A DNA stretch of 64,000 nt from Hemibagrus wyckioides (Eukaryota > Chordata > Actinopteri > Siluriformes > Bagridae), in assembly GCF_019097595.1 (NCBI RefSeq), contig NC_080713.1, positions 9,265,699-9,329,698 on the forward strand. The letters are read 5' to 3'. The notes under the pieces were generated by a model that saw only the letters and a list, made by a program, of their open reading frames with translations, made no database searches and was not told the origin of the DNA. The stretch's first letter is position 1, and every line of letters begins with the position of its first letter. A program made the translations under genes and the position numbers. Below, piece by piece: positions 13,821 to 25,158 of this stretch.

Positions 13821-14875
13821 GTAACAGAGTGGTGTCTATGTCCATTTCTAGTTTGCAGTTATTTAATTATTTTTCTGTAACAGCAAACCACAAAGTGTTT
13901 TATTCGTCTTCTACCACAGCAATTTCCCAACGTTTAGAAGTGGTTTTCATTAAATAATGAAACATCGTACTATTTATCCAATTTGAGCGACATTGAATGT
14001 CCTTGAAACAAGTTCACACACTTCCTGTTATCACTAATATAGCAGCTATAAATACTAATTCCCTCACTATCATTCCCTATCACTCTCCCTCTTTTGATAA
14101 AGCAAGAAGAATCTCATGGTACTGAGAAGTGCAAAGTCCTCTGACTTGAACACTGTAACCATAAAAAGTAAACCCCTGATGGAAAAAGTCCTGACAGTAA
14201 AGAGCCTTACTGTAAATGCTGAGCAATATTTCCTCCTGTTCCAGAAAGTTTCATTTTTAGATCACATTAACTATAGATGTCCCTGTGAATGGACATTAAT
14301 TCAACCCTCTATGGAGCCAGGTTATTTACAAATGATAAAAATAAAGTGGTTTCGGAATTTGAAAAACATCACACCGAATGCTTTACATTTTTTTTGCATA
14401 TCACATGACTCTCATCCAATCCAAGTTATTTGGAACATCTTTATCGCATCTCTCAGTTTGTGAGCTTATTTATGTGGAAGATGTGGACAGCCTTTTCCTC
14501 TGAGAGTGTTACGCTGCCTCCTGAACTGGCTTCACCCTCCCTGTTTTGTATCTGCTGTGTGACAGGGGAGAGATGCCTGGTAGGTTTGAATTGCCCACTA
14601 TTAAATCACAGAGAAAATCTGGAATAAACAACTCTGAATAAAAAGGTCTATATTTCTACATGTCCATTTACTTATATCCAGCCACCCACTATACTGGAAT
14701 TAGGAAATACGTTGGAAGCATCATGTCCATGCATATTGTTTGTTTAGTAATTTTTCAATATTACAATAAAATTAAAATGATCAATTAAAAGACAATTATC
14801 TCTGATAATTGATTTCAAGAAGGATTACAGTAGTTGTTTTGACATTTTTATACAAGAAAACCATCTTATAGGGGG

Positions 14876-14884
<9 letters not shown>
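12901..14884. other. No recognised gene; poly(A) run
   Basis: AT-rich noncoding DNA with a 29-base poly(A) at 13789-13817. A 115-codon open frame at 14116-14463 has no domain, homology I recognise or splice context, so I do not call it a gene. Confidence 0.35.

Positions 14885-14919
<35 letters not shown>
14885..14919. repeat. (TA)n microsatellite, about 17 units
   Basis: Uninterrupted TA run in AT-rich DNA. Confidence 0.9.
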
Positions 14920-14921
<2 letters not shown>

Positions 14922-15026
14922 GCTACCATTTGTCAAAAAGCCTTTAAACCACATCTTCAAATAAAACCTCAACTATAAACCACATCTGGTCATTTTTGTT
15001 GAGCTTATTTCACAATGCCTTTACAT

Positions 15027-15330
15027 GCACATGAACTTTAATGACAACCCATTCTTAATCCGTAGGGTTTAATATGTAGTTGACCCGCCCTTTGCAGCTA
15101 TAACATCTTCAACTCTTCTGGGAAGGCTTTCCACAAGGTTTAGGGGAATTTCTGGCCATTCCTCTAGAATTGCATTTGTGAGGTCAGGCACTGATGTTTC
15201 ACAAGAAGGCCTGGTTTGCAGACTCTACTCTAATTTATCCCAAAGGTGTTCTATCGGGTTGAGGTCAGGACTCATCCATGTCTTTATGGATCTTGCTTTG
15301 TGCACTGGTGTGCAGTCATGTTGGATCTAT
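15027..15330 (-). pseudogene. Truncated Tc1 copy, 3' part only
   Basis: Reverse complement aligns to the C-terminal transposase end and 3' end of the 35.4 kb Tc1 family: cagctataacatcttcaact, tcttctgggaaggctttcca, the caaaggtgttctatcgggtt block and ttgtgcactggtgtgcagtc. It is more diverged than the 25 kb and 35 kb copies, carries deletions and has no inverted repeat at its right edge. An older insertion of the same lineage. Confidence 0.8.
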
Positions 15331-16194
15331 TTCACATTTTCTGTATATTTTTTCTATATGTTTGTTCTAGATATGTTTTTACTGTAATCATTTTTATTCT
15401 ATTTTTATTCAACTTGAATGTCACAAACAATCAAAGAGCATGTCTCTACATGTCACACTGTGTATGGCCGTGTATGTGACAAATAACAGTGTCAATATTA
15501 TTATAGGATCACTCTGACAGGAGTGTGTGTTTTGGCACAGTGTCACAAAGAGCTAATGTTAGCTCAGTATTTCAGATGAGTGTTCAATTTCTTTGCTTAT
15601 GTTTTTACCTTAAACAATATCTTTTTTCACCTTTACATGCAAATAAATTTAATCCCAAACTACTGTAACATGTCAAATGTGTAGTTGAAAAAAAATGTAA
15701 CTAGTGTTTAAACTTAATAATTTGGGAGATCTCTTCACCATAATAATATTTGCTTAGGAGATCAAGACATCCAAAGGAAGTCACATCTTGTTTCATTTAA
15801 AGATCTTATACCATATATGGGCTGTAGAAGATCTTTGTTTTATTAGTTTTCCCCCAAAACAGAAAACAGGATACAAAATGTCACTGCATCAGGAACTTCA
15901 AACTCATTCCCAAAGGCAATGGACAAAGAACAGACACAGAACAAAAAGGGGGGAAAAAATCACAAATTATATAGGAGTTTAAAATTAGTTTTTATCCTGA
16001 ACTAAAAAAATGTTATTGAGAAGGTCTTATCTCTAGCCAGAGTTACAGAATACAGAGTCTATTAACTATTAAATGGCAGTTTACATTATTTTATAATGAA
16101 AAATGTGTTTATAGAGTGAGTTTAAGTAATTACCTTTTTATTATTACATTTTTAACAGGCTTAAAATTCCTCTTAAAGTTTAAAAGTATATTGT
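15331..16194. other. No recognised gene
   Basis: Noncoding AT-rich sequence following the Tc1 fragment. Nothing supported. Confidence 0.35.
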
Positions 16195-16330
16195 GATAGG
16201 TTTGCTATGTGCCCATCCATCCATACAGCCATACAGGGTGAGGAGACCAAAGTACCCAGAGGAAACCCCCCGCAATTCCACAATTCACGCACAAAAGACT
16301 TCCAGGTTACAAGGCAATACTCCCTCAGGG
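16195..16330 (+). repeat. Fragment of a dispersed teleost repeat
   Basis: The short block gaccaaagtacccagaggaa followed by accccccgcaattcc resembles the cropped middle of the common fish dispersed repeat. Weak, short match. Confidence 0.35.
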
Positions 16331-16979
16331 CTAATGCCAAAAAGACAAAATCTATGCAAACAATCTTCCGGTATTTATTTGTTTGAAGTACTGGGTGTAC
16401 CGAACAGTGTCTGGGGTTTTGGGCTGATAATCTACAATACAATAAATACAGATATGTGTGAGTCAAGTGACTGGAATGGGAGCTTCAAACCAGTGCTTTG
16501 GTCTTTCAGGTCTATGCATGACAGTGACACCTTGGCTGTCCTTTTCGTCAGTGGTTGTTAACGTTTCTGCAACACTTCCAGTCTTTTTGAATGTGTTTCA
16601 TTTGGTGCTGTATATAATGTGCTTGCCATGTTTCCTGTTAAAGTCCATCGCAACCTCTCATCTAGCCATGAGAATGACTTCAGTACTTTCTTTCATATAA
16701 GTCCATAAAGTATAAAATATTTGGAAAAATGTGTAATTTTACAAAAATGTGCTAATTTACACTATCTATATAGACACCATGCATAACAGGAGAGTATGCA
16801 AATGGGCTAGAAGTGCCATCCATACCATCCTTCTTATCCTGCCGACATTCTTGCTGTCTGGGAAACCATACACAATAACAGTTTGTGAGAGCCAGTTTTA
16901 AACAAACAGATCTATGTTACTAATAAGAAGCTTGCACTGTTGGGCACTTGAGCATGGCCCTGAACCCTCTCTGTTCTAC
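16331..16979. other. No recognised gene
   Basis: Noncoding sequence; open frames on both strands here overlap one another without coding character. Confidence 0.35.
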
Positions 16980-17253
16980 AGGTTCTACTGAGGTCAGTAT
17001 CTGAGACAAAATGTATTTATACATTGTGCTTCATAACACCTCTAATCATCAATAATTCAATTTTGTTCCCATGAAGGTGCTGTATAAAGTTGCCTTCAAA
17101 GACTAGCTAGTTAATATTAACCAGGTAGCTTCAAATGACAGAAGGGACCGTTTACTAGACACACGTTTAGCTCATCATGAAATAAAAGTTTGAGGGAACA
17201 TTTATGAGCAGTAGTTTAAAGAACATGCAGTGGGTCATGTCTCAAACTCAAAC
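16980..17253 (+). repeat. Mosaic duplication, first locus
   Basis: Two abutting blocks that recur separately downstream in the same orientation: 16980-17027 matches 17581-17628 (48 bases, apparently identical), and 17029-17253 matches 18965-19190 (about 225 bases with about four differences). Noncoding. Confidence 0.9.
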
Positions 17254-17580
17254 ACGGGGTGCGGTATGATTATCTGTGAAAAAGCTGGGGTACATAAAGA
17301 GATGAATTTCACTCTGCTTCAATGTACACATGACACACAATGTTCTTTTATTCTTCTCTAGTGTGTCTGTTTTATACACTTTACAAGCAATGACGCACTG
17401 AGTGTCATACTTTTTCACACCTTGGGGCAGGGTAGTATAATCAGTCTATCAACCTGCATGTTTTTCATAGTTGAGAAGAAACCCAGAGGAAACCTATGAC
17501 AAATCACAGCAAGTTACACACAAATAAAGATAAAGATAACTGTGCCATATCCTTGGAAACATTATAAAACATGAAAAAAT

Positions 17581-17628
17581 AGGTTCTACTGAGGTCAGTA
17601 TCTGAGACAAAATGTATTTATACATTGT
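17581..17628 (+). repeat. Mosaic duplication, partner of block 1
   Basis: Direct repeat of 16980-17027, beginning aggttctactgaggtcagta and ending ttatacattgt. Flanks differ from the first locus on both sides. Confidence 0.9.
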
Positions 17629-18964
17629 TCTGATGATATACAGAAGTTTAAAGCTCAGTACACTTTTGACAATCACTGATTTTAAGTTTTTAGAGTGCTC
17701 TGCCGGCTATGAAGGAAGTCACGCTAAAAGAAATCAAAGAAACAGAGTTTTTTCACAATTAAAATTAGAGGTGATATGTTAAGTTCTTGTCCTGGTGTAA
17801 ACAACTAGCTACAAAGAAACTAAACCTGAATGAATCGCCAGGAATCTCCCCATGTCCTGAATGCTTTAGGTCACACTCCCAGTAACCATGACTGTCTTTC
17901 TTTGTAAAACCATAGAAACCACAAAGACAGCTTTTCTTGTCCAATTTCTTTTTATACTAGTACAGAAATGATGACTGAAACAGTGATGAAAGTGAGAGAA
18001 AGAGAGGAAGGGAAAAAGAAACAAAGAGAATTAAGGAAATGACAGGCAGATAGAGAGATGAAGAGTAATGAAGTAAAACTTAAGGAGATCAAGATATACA
18101 ACAGGAATGGGGCAAGGGGAAACAGGAAAACAACAAAACCTTAATTTTTGGAAGTTCTCAGGTGAAAAGATTTTTGCAAGACCAAATATATTTATTTTCA
18201 TTTGATCTGGCATCAAGTTGGATTGGATTACAAATATACAGTACATAATTATACACAAACGATTACAAGGCTATAATTCACCTATTTGAATGATCCCAAA
18301 GGTTGTTTTTTTTTTTTTATTATTATAATTTAGCTATCAGTCTGAGTATTACTAATAATTAGGCAGCTAAACCTGTCGCCTAGACAACTGAAAAACCTTT
18401 AAATTTTTCTCAGAAAATTGCGAGTCCTGAGTCCAAGAGATCGGTAAAAGCGATGGCATTACTGTTTCCACTGTTACTTAAACAGACAGGCCATTGTTGG
18501 AGTCTGTGAACCCATGTATACACTGAAAAAAATAGCTCATTGAATTTACTGAATTCAATTTGGTTGCATGTGATTAAATAGAGTTACATTAACAGAATTT
18601 GTTTTATATATCCAACATAATCTGATCATGTCATTTCAAAACCCTGAATAAAACCAAACCCTGATGCATACTTCTCATGATGCTACCATGCAGAAACAGA
18701 AGTAAAACTGTCTATAAAAATATGTCTGTGAATCTTTATCATGATTCCATGTTACAAGTGTGCAAGTAGTAATGTTTTAAATGTCAAGTGAACACTGGCA
18801 CCACATACAGCTCCAAATTCTCAAGTAATTGAGAAAAACCTGCGCACTTGAGCTTTCATACATTTCACACAGAGAGAACTAAATGGCTTTATGCTAGTCA
18901 TCAGAATGACAGTCAGCATTTACCACTATACTCAAAAACCACTGGCTGTAACTAGCTACATTAA
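17629..18964. other. No recognised gene
   Basis: Noncoding sequence between the two downstream partners of the mosaic duplication. A repeat-like phrase cactgaaaaaaatagctcat at about 18521 resembles one end of a common fish DNA element, but I cannot define its limits. Confidence 0.35.
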
Positions 18965-19190
18965 CTTCATAACACCTCTAATCATCAATAATTCAATTTT
19001 GTTCCCATGAAGGTGCTGTATAAAGTTGCCTTCAAAGACTAGCTAGTTAATATTAACCAGGTAGCTTCAAATGACAGAAGGGACCGTTTACTAGAAACAG
19101 GTTTAGCTCATCATGAAATAAAAGTTTGAGGGAACATTTATGAGCAGTAGTTTAAAGAACATGCAGTGGGTCCATGTGTCAAACTCACTC
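18965..19190 (+). repeat. Mosaic duplication, partner of block 2
   Basis: Direct repeat of 17029-17253, beginning cttcataacacctctaatca. Differences include ctagacacacg versus ctagaaacagg and one inserted C near the end. High identity implies a recent event or an assembly duplication. Confidence 0.9.
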
Positions 19191-20365
19191 TGCTATTTGT
19201 TTGTTACTACCTCTGATTTTGATCCAAAAAAAAAAAAGGCTCCATACAGGCAGCTAGCATTTCTTCTGAACTCAAACCCAGAACCCAGTTTGAAAGTAGC
19301 TTCATGAATAATTCTAACTGTTATCTGAAAATAAATACAATATCATAAAATAAACAGAAAAGGTTTAGACATATGACGTGACTGCAAATTGGCACCGCCT
19401 GTATGTAGCAGCATCATTAAGCCAAAAAAGTCTTTAAAGCAAACACACAGACTATCACTGGAGTGTGTTATCAGAACGATATACAAGCAAACAGCTGCTC
19501 CAGATATCAACACTGTCACTATGTTCATGAACCTGCGAGATATGCCAAATCAACCAGACATCTGCATGCAGCTGCAGCAGAACAACTACAGCCTACGCAA
19601 CATTTATCACTGTCAATCTAATGGAACACGTGACTGAGCTGAGCTGTAAACACAGACGTCAAATAGAGCTGCTTTGGGCTGAGCACAGTATGTGACAAAA
19701 CTGCTACCTAGACACTCTGTTAATTCTTACAGTAGTGTATGAAGTAAATATCTGAATAAATGGCCAGTAAATTTCTATAATATAATGATACAGTATTTAA
19801 TTGTAATATGCATTGCATCATGGGTTTTCAGTGGCTGCCACTTATTAATAACAGTAACTTACTACTTTTTCTGAATTGATCACAGTAACTAATTGTAATT
19901 AAAAGGAATAAGTTACCATAATTGTAAAAAAGACACAAAACTCTTCTCAGTGAGGTGTGCGATGCTTAAGGCATTTTAGTTATAATCCAAGAATTTGATA
20001 CACTAACACATATACAAGCTGATTCTATTTGTTCTGTATTTACGCCTTTGGAAGTGTTCCTTTGTTTGATGTCTGTCTTTGCCTTAGTGTTAGTCCATGT
20101 CTCTGCCTTCATTGCAGTTGTTTCCTGCTTTCTGATCAACCCACCTTGGACTATCTTATAAATAAGCAAGCAAATCATTAAAATATTAGTGAGGGCATAA
20201 AGGTTTAATATAACAAACACAGCTGTGTTTTAATTTTGTCCCCATTAGTTAACATGAGCTAATTAGGTTTCCGCAACCTGGCATCACTATGGTAACATAC
20301 ATGATCATATGGAGTTAATTTCTCCCCAATGTAATTAAGTTTAGCTCTGTTTCATAATTTTTAAA

Positions 20366-20370
<5 letters not shown>
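19191..20370. other. No recognised gene
   Basis: Noncoding AT-rich DNA. Short frames on both strands show no domain. Nothing else supported. Confidence 0.35.

Positions 20371-20452
<82 letters not shown>
20371..20452. repeat. (TA)n microsatellite, about 41 units
   Basis: Longest uninterrupted TA run in the window. Confidence 0.95.
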
Positions 20453-20456
<4 letters not shown>

Positions 20457-21267
20457 ACAATATACAATTTATTTGAATGAACTTTTTTCATTAAAAAAAC
20501 AATTTAACAGCAATAATATGGTTTTATATTACAGTAACCCATTTTCAATGTAATTCTTATGAATTACAGCTTATTACTGTACAATTTAATATGTTTTGCA
20601 ATAACATAGTTCAGCTACCAATTACAGTAATTATTAAAAAAAAAAAAAAAAAAAACTGTAAACAGCCATTGCAGTAGATTATTTTTCACACCCTGGCAAC
20701 AGTGTTACAAGCAGTTTACTGTAATAAAGGTGAAACTGGTAAGGTGAAACTGTGTAGTGCAGACACTATACACCAGTATGGTGGTATACAATTTATAAAA
20801 AATCTAATTTAGCTAAATCAGTATTTTTATACCATTTTATACAAGAAATAGAATTTTTTGCTTTTCACAAAAGTAGTCAATCAGCTAGAAAACATTTGTG
20901 CCTTTAGCTTTGCTATAACTACAAGGCTAATTAAGCTCACAAAGATGGGAAGCTTAAACTGTAGTTATTACTACTAATAGTTTAGAATGCTTCAAACTAC
21001 ATGTCCCACATGACCCAAAACTTGAGCTGCTTATGTACTTTCTGACAATGTAAACAACAGTGCAGGTGGGGGGGGGCAGTTTAAAGCTGGCTGTTTTACA
21101 TGTAACCCCAAAATGTTCAATTAATTAATCAAGTTAATCGTTTTGTGGTAAATCTGCAGAAAGCTACAAAAAAGATGGATAAGTTTCGGAAAGAGGAGGT
21201 GGAAATTGCCAGTCTGACTGACAGAGACTTGAAGGATTAGCTACTGAAGTGTGGCACTTGGCACATG
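20453..21267. other. No recognised gene; poly(A) and AT-rich DNA
   Basis: Contains TTACAGTAA-type motifs in both orientations and a poly(A) near 20636-20654. They may be ends of a decayed AT-rich transposon around the TA array, but no boundaries can be set. Confidence 0.3.
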
Positions 21268-21445
21268 GAAAAGCTTAGTGGTTAAGGTGTTGGACTACTG
21301 ATTGGAAGGTTGTGGGTTCCAATCCCAGGTCCACCAGTCTGCCACTGAGCAAGGCCCAAAATGGCCCAAAATGCTCAGTTGTATAAAATGAGATAAAATG
21401 TTTGTCACATTAGGGTGTCTGCCAAATGCCATAAATGTTTAGCAC
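21268..21445 (+). repeat. tRNA-derived SINE-like element
   Basis: Starts with a tRNA-like promoter: box-A-like TAGTGGTTAAGGTGTTGG and box-B-like GGTTCCAATCC about 38 bases downstream. Then come the family-typical phrases ccactgagcaaggccc, tcagttgtataaaatgagat and gggtgtctgccaaatgccat. Box spacing fits an internal RNA polymerase III promoter. It is a diverged fossil, not a functional tRNA. Confidence 0.7.
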
Positions 21446-21691
21446 AGTTTTCTGCACAAGAAAACCTACAGTGAGGGAAAAAAATTCTTTGATCCCCTGC
21501 TGATTTTGTACGTTTGCCCACTGAAAAATAAGTGATAAGTCTGTAATTTTAATGGTAGGTTTATCTGAACAGTGAGAGGCAGAATAACAACAAAAAATCC
21601 AGAAAAACGCATTTCAGAAAAGTTATACATTGATTTGCATTTTATTGAGTGAAATAAGTATTTGACCCCTTTGCAAAACATGACTTAGTAC

Positions 21692-22638
21692 TTGGTGGCA
21701 AACCCTTGTTGGCAATCACAGACGTCAGACATTTCTTGTAGTTGGCCACCAGGTTTGCACACATCTCACATCTCAAGGAATTTGGGCCCACTCCTCTTTG
21801 CAGATCATCTCCAAGTCATTAAGGTTTTGTGGCTGACCCTTCAGCTCCCTCCACAGATTTTCTATGGGATTAAGGTCTGGAGACTGGCTAGGCCACTACA
21901 GGACCTTAATGTGCTTCTTTTTGAACCACTCCTTTGTTGCCTTGGCCGTGTGTTTTGGGTCATTGTCAGGCTGGAATATCCATCCATGACCCATTTTCAA
22001 TGCCCTGGCTGAGGAAAGGTTCATCCAAGATTTAACGGTACATGACCCCGTCCATCGTCCCTTTGATGCGGTGCAGTTGCCCTGTCACCTGGGGATGGTG
22101 TACTTGGGGTCATAGGCAGCATTCCTCCTCCTCCAAACACAGTGAGTTGAGTTGATGCCAAAGAGCTGGATTTTGGTCTCATTTGACCACAACACTTCAC
22201 CCAGTTCTCCTCTGAATCATTCAGATGTTCACTGGCAAACTTCAGATGAACCTGTACATGTGCTTTCTTTAGCAGGGGGACCTTGCGGACACTACTGGAT
22301 TTCAGTCTTTCACAGCGTAGTGTGTTACCAATTGTTTTCTTGGTGACTATGGTCCCAGCTGCCTTGAGATCATTGACAAAATCCTCCAGTCTAATTCTGG
22401 GCTGATTCCTTGCCGTTCTCATGATCATTGAAACTCCATGAGGTGAGATCTTGCATGGAGCCCCAGACCGAGGAAGATTGACAGTCCTTTTGTGTTTCTT
22501 CCATTTGGGAATCATCGCACCAACTGTTGTCACCTTCTCACCAAGCTGCTTGGCGATGGTCTTGTAGCTCATTCCAGCCTTGTGTAGGTCTACAGTCTTG
22601 TTCCTGACATCCATGGACAGCTCTTTGGTCTTGGCCAT
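21692..22638 (-). pseudogene. Broken Tc1 transposase
   Basis: Starts [20 protein letters not shown] at 22638 and continues through the paired-like helix-turn-helix region ([14 protein letters not shown]) and second DNA-binding domain. A one-base deletion just after [10 protein letters not shown], at the first catalytic Asp segment (W-S-D-E), shifts the frame. Sequence resembling the family middle (the CFSAKG-type region) is deleted downstream, and more transposase C-terminus can be recognised down to about 21700. Not functional. Confidence 0.85.
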
Positions 22639-22676
22639 GATGGAGAGTTTGCAATCTGATTGCTTCCTTCTGTGGA

Positions 22677-22773
22677 CAGGTGTCTTTCATACAGTTAACA
22701 AGCTGAGATTAAGAGCACTCCCCGAGAGTGCTCCTACTGTAATCTCAGCTCCTTACCTGTATAAAAGACACCT
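22677..22773. repeat. Palindrome inside the Tc1 leader
   Basis: Arms run ggtgtctttcatacagttaa ... gagcactc and the complement gagtgctc ... ctgtataaaagacacc. This is a standing part of this Tc1 family, between the inverted end and the transposase start. Confidence 0.8.
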
Positions 22774-23016
22774 GGGAGCCAGAAATCTTTCTGACTGATA
22801 GGGGATCAAATACTTATTTCACTCATTAAAATGCAAATCAATGTAGAACTTTTCTGAAATGTGTTTTTCTGGATTTTTTCTTGTTATTCTGCCTCTCACT
22901 GTTCACTGCCTCTCGCAGTTGGGACCTTCCATTAAAATTACAGACTGATCATTTCTTTCTCAGTGGGCAAACGTACAAAATCAGCAGGGGATCAAATAAT
23001 TTTTTCCCTCACTGTA

Positions 23017-23429
23017 CATTACTCTTTTCTGCATTTTTTGAAATTTATTTTTCTAGGAAAAACATTTAAAATAACATGTCATTATACAATTGGGACCTAC
23101 ACTGGAATAAACATTTCTATAAACACATTGAATCATACTTGAACAAAAGAAGATTTAATTATCACGCCAACTTGACATGCCAGATTAAAAAAAATTTAAA
23201 AAAAAAACATTAAAATGACTTTTTAGTCCATCAAATGTGGTAAACTTTCAATTTCTCAATAGCAGCCAAATGAAAAAAAGAAACTGGATATAGTTTTAAG
23301 TTTACCAACTATATTTTGGCTTCTAGAGAAGATACTCTGCTTTGGTCATCCAATCACTACATCATCTACAGCAGCTCAGAATGTTTCACCAACTTGGATA
23401 CGGAAGTCAAACTCGTATTCAAATTCATT
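23017..23429. other. No recognised gene
   Basis: Noncoding AT-rich DNA. Nothing supported. Confidence 0.35.
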
Positions 23430-23890
23430 TTGTATTTATTATGTATAGCACACTATATGTACAAATGTCTGCAGAAATCTGACCATCAAACCCATATGTG
23501 GATCTTTGCAAAACTGTTGTCATAAAGTTAAAATCACACAACTGGATCGACTGCTGCAGAATTGTAATTTTCACTGGAGCTAAGAGGCCCAAATCTGTTC
23601 TAGCATGGCAATGCCCCTTTACACAAAGTGAGCTCCATGTAGACATGGTTAGCCAAGAACAAGTTGAATAACTCGAGTAGCCTGCAGAGAGCCCTGATCT
23701 CAGCGCCACTGAACTCCTCTGGGATGAACTGGAACACTGATTCTGCCCCAGGCCTTTTCATCTGACATCTGTGCCTGACCTCAGTAATGTTCTTGCGGCT
23801 GAATGGTTGAATCCCCACAGACACATGCCAAAATGTAGTGGAAAGTCATCCTAGAAGACAGCAAAACGGACGAACACTGGAACGCCATGT
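23430..23890 (+). pseudogene. Decayed Tc1-like copy (second lineage)
   Basis: Scattered transposase matches in the plus orientation: cttcactggagc-like start, ctagcatggcaatgcccctt, tttacacaaagtgagctcca, the ccctgatctcagcgccactg block (equivalent to PDLxPIEL) and gggatgaactggaacactga. Frames are broken throughout. Same broad lineage as the remnants at 30.2, 30.9, 33.8, 48.2 and 53.7 kb. Confidence 0.65.
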
Positions 23891-24689
23891 TTAAAAGGCA
23901 TATATGAGTGCTATGGTATGGTATATATACATATAATATATGTATATTTTAGTATTCATTCAAAAAATATACTTCAGCACTATTATTTTTAACAAACTTA
24001 AATAATAATATACATGATTGTCATGTGGCTTGCTATTGCAATAACAGAAAGGTATTGTCTGAGTGCAGGAAGCACAAAAGAACCGTAAACAGCAGGGAAA
24101 CAAATAAATCCCAAGGAGAAGACTCAAATTGCAGCTAGAACAAATAGAACAAAACAATGACAACTAGCTAATTAACCAAATAGCAGGCAATCTAAACAAT
24201 TACCAAACAGCTTCATAAACAATGCAGAACAAGAATGAACTCTTTCTTTGAGAATAAAAAACGTGCAAACATCTGGAGTCTTCATGGTGTTTCTGAATGA
24301 AGACTGATTTACAGGTGAACTAGGCAAACAAAATTGGGCGAATATACTGTAATCAAGTCTGGTGGTATAGTCTGTGAGCTATTACTAATAAAATGTTTTT
24401 TTGGCTTCAATAAATGTATCCCTTTGTTTTATTGAGGCTTTCCTGATTCTGGCAAAAAAAATACTTATATTGACTTCATTTAAATAAACAGGTTTGTTCA
24501 TCTGGATATTCATAAAGTATTCAGAATTCTAATTTATATACCAGATACAGCTGAAATGTGTATAATGTATCAAATGTGTATCAGTACTAACATATTTCAC
24601 TACTGAGTAGAAACTTCCTGTCAGCTTGGAACAGTCTGATCATTCTCCTCTGATTTCCGTCATTAAAAAGTACAGTATGTATCAACCAG
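23891..24689. other. No recognised gene
   Basis: Noncoding AT-rich sequence. Nothing supported. Confidence 0.35.
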
Positions 24690-25000
24690 CAGTCTGTCCA
24701 CACCCAGGAGTTTTTTTTGTTTTTCACACCATTCTGTGTCAACACTAGAGACTGTTCTGTGTGAAAATCCCAGGAGATCAGCGGTATCTGAAATTCTCAA
24801 ACTAAATCATCTCTTACAAAAAACATGACATGGTTAAAGTCATCTCATAGAGATCACATTTTTCCCCATTCTGAATTTCGATGTAAACATTAACTGACGG
24901 TCTTGACCTGTATGATTATATGCACTGTGCTGCTGCTACATGATTGGCTGACTGGATAAGTGCATTTATGAGGAAGTGGATGCCGAGTGTATATGTAGTG
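24690..25000 (+). repeat. Dispersed teleost repeat
   Basis: Carries the block gaaaatcccaggagatcagc, aagtcatctcatagagatca, cacatttttccccattctga and ctacatgattggctgactgg, which recurs widely in fish genomes. Noncoding; class uncertain. Confidence 0.5.
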
Positions 25001-25158
25001 TATTTACACACACACACACACACACACAGTGCTACAAAATAATAGATTCAGAATGTATAAGTTGCAACAATAGCAGCATGTTCTTTACATATTAGGTATG
25101 TTTTTAAATAGTACACTTCAATACACTTTTCTTTTACAAAGGTCCATTTTGTTATATA

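Larger units (their letters stand above)
21469..23014 (-). mobile_element. Tc1-like transposon with long inverted ends, decayed
   Basis: 1546 bp element flanked by TA dinucleotides (21467-21468 and 23015-23016). The ends are CAGTGAGGGAAAA and its complement, continuing as inverted arms of roughly 200 bp that share the aaatcagcaggggatcaaa and gcaaatcaatg motifs. Transposase is on the minus strand and broken. A palindrome of about 97 bases (22677-22773) precedes the transposase start, as in intact relatives. The family is very common in fishes. This copy has internal deletions in the transposase and cannot encode the enzyme. Confidence 0.9.

Noticed and set aside
14116..14463. A 115-codon open frame as a new gene
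   Set aside because: No domain, no codon bias, no splice sites or promoter context; AT-rich composition like the surrounding intergenic DNA.
21268..21445. A tRNA gene, from the box A and box B motifs
   Set aside because: The cloverleaf cannot be completed, and the sequence continues into a SINE-type body shared with other loci.
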